Source of the DNA: JBPCOB01 sp051000715
GTDB lineage: Bacteria > Actinomycetota > Actinomycetes > JALYNC01
Direction of reading: 5' to 3'
Length of the DNA stretch: 53,268 nt
Assembly (NCBI GenBank): GCA_051000715.1
Contig: JBPCOB010000065.1
Location: forward strand, 1-53,268
Below the pieces are notes generated by a model that was given only the letters and a program-made list of their open reading frames with translations, ran no database searches and was not told where the DNA came from. Positions 52,669 through 53,268 of this stretch are shown here, one piece after another (positions within the stretch are counted from its first letter, which is position 1; the number at the start of each line of letters is the position of its first letter). A program made the position numbers and the translations under genes.

Positions 52669-53268
52669 ATGAGTTCAGTCGACAGCCTGCTGGACCACGC
52701 ACTTGCCGTTTCGACCGAGGGCTGGGACTTCACTCGGCTCGGAAGTCGCCTCATGGTCACACCGCCACCGTGGGACTACCCGGCCCTGGTCGCGGCACAG
52801 GCGGGCCGCGCGCGGACCATGCTCGACATGGGCACCGGTGGAGGAGAGTGGCTCGCGGCCCTGCCCGCCCGTCCCGCAAAGACCCTCGCCACAGAGTGCT
52901 GGCCGCCGAACGTTCCGGTGGCAGCTCGCCGGCTGCGTGCGCTGGGCGTGGTCGTCGTCCAGGCGGAGGGCGCGCCGGACAACCAGGACGCGCCGACGAG
53001 ACCGAGGGCCGGCTTCCGTTCCGCGATGGAGCCATCGACCTCGTCGCCAACCGGCACGAGTCGTTCCTACCGGGCGAGGTGGCGCGGATCCTGGCGGCCG
53101 GTGGGAGCTTCGTCACCGAGCAGGTCGGAACGGGCTCCTACGACGACCTGCACCAACTGCTGGACCTGCCAGCGCCTCCTCCGGGCCGGTGGACGGTCTC
53201 GCTGGCCATCGAGCAGCTGGCTGAAGTGCGGCTCCACGTCGTGGCCTCCGGCAGCGGTGCCGAGCGGA
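52669..53268 (+). pseudogene. class I SAM-dependent methyltransferase, frameshifted and cut by the window end
   Basis: ATG 52669 has GGGGAGGG upstream. The first frame gives a methyltransferase start, with motif I MLDMGTGGGEWLAAL near residue 50 and VVVVQAEGAPDNQD near 105. After ~52993 the matching continuation is in a different frame: DETEGRLPFRDGAIDLVANRHE, then FLPGEVARILAAGGSFVTEQVG and on to the window end. The join falls in GACGCGCCGACG (52988-52999); loss of one base would explain it. The first frame also stays open to the window end but codes for unlikely Arg/Ser-rich sequence. Confidence 0.75.

Overview
The window looks like chromosomal DNA of a high-GC Actinomycetes bacterium. Supporting signs are the strong third-position G/C bias, the many GTG and TTG starts, genes coupled by 4-base stop/start overlaps, several promoters that fit leaderless transcription (TANNNT about 6 bases before the start codon), a 180-kDa-type NAD-glutamate dehydrogenase, a dynamin-like GTPase pair resembling DynA/DynB, GAF-ANTAR and DUF1707 proteins, and a TetR-aconitase unit. 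The genus cannot be read from this sequence. I see no rRNA, tRNA, CRISPR array, insertion sequence or prophage.

Layout. 1-5.8 kb: the end of a flavin/Fe-S oxidoreductase, a glycogen-debranching-type glucosidase, then a cyclopropane-fatty-acid-synthase-like methyltransferase coupled to a GT4 glycosyltransferase behind an operator-like dyad. 5.9-10.1 kb: a GAF-ANTAR regulator, a frameshifted SRPBCC protein, and a YihY/AI-2E membrane-protein pair. 10.1-14.6 kb: a RidA/enoyl-CoA hydratase pair, a VapBC-type toxin-antitoxin locus, a Pro-Xaa aminopeptidase and an UlaG-like metallo-hydrolase. 14.5-22.6 kb: the large NAD-glutamate dehydrogenase, a GCS2/YbdK-type carboxylate-amine ligase, a polytopic membrane protein and two small unknowns. 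22.6-26 kb: the dynamin-like pair. 26-28.5 kb: HutF with a frameshifted M20 amidohydrolase, with no other hut genes in view. 28.6-31.3 kb: an imperfect inverted repeat and a large secreted BNR-repeat protein.

31.4-39.6 kb: a low-complexity basic/acidic protein, AlkB, a divergent PadR/DUF1707 pair around a shared repeat operator, DUF3817 and formate/nitrite-transporter-type membrane proteins, a phosphoribosyltransferase, a second YbdK paralogue and an M55 D-aminopeptidase. 39.7-43.9 kb: a ketopantoate-reductase-like gene with two compensating frameshifts, a VOC protein, a cation/proton exchanger, a Nudix hydrolase, a UBP zinc-finger remnant and a sparse stretch. 43.9-49.3 kb: a TrmO-like protein, then a TetR-acnA operon flanked on both sides by PIN-domain toxin-antitoxin loci. 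49.4-53.3 kb: a VOC protein, a metallopeptidase, an HhH-GPD protein, a lipoprotein, MsrA and a frameshifted methyltransferase that runs off the window.

Two window-wide patterns stand out. First, five otherwise well-conserved genes are broken by six small indels, some at short homopolymers; this is either local gene decay or consensus error. Second, all three antitoxin genes and at least three other genes have promoters positioned for leaderless mRNA. No single locus here clearly represents a new system. The most promising leads are the GDE/CFA/GT4 set, the dynamin pair with its divergent glycine-rich neighbour, and the toxin-antitoxin-flanked TetR-aconitase unit.
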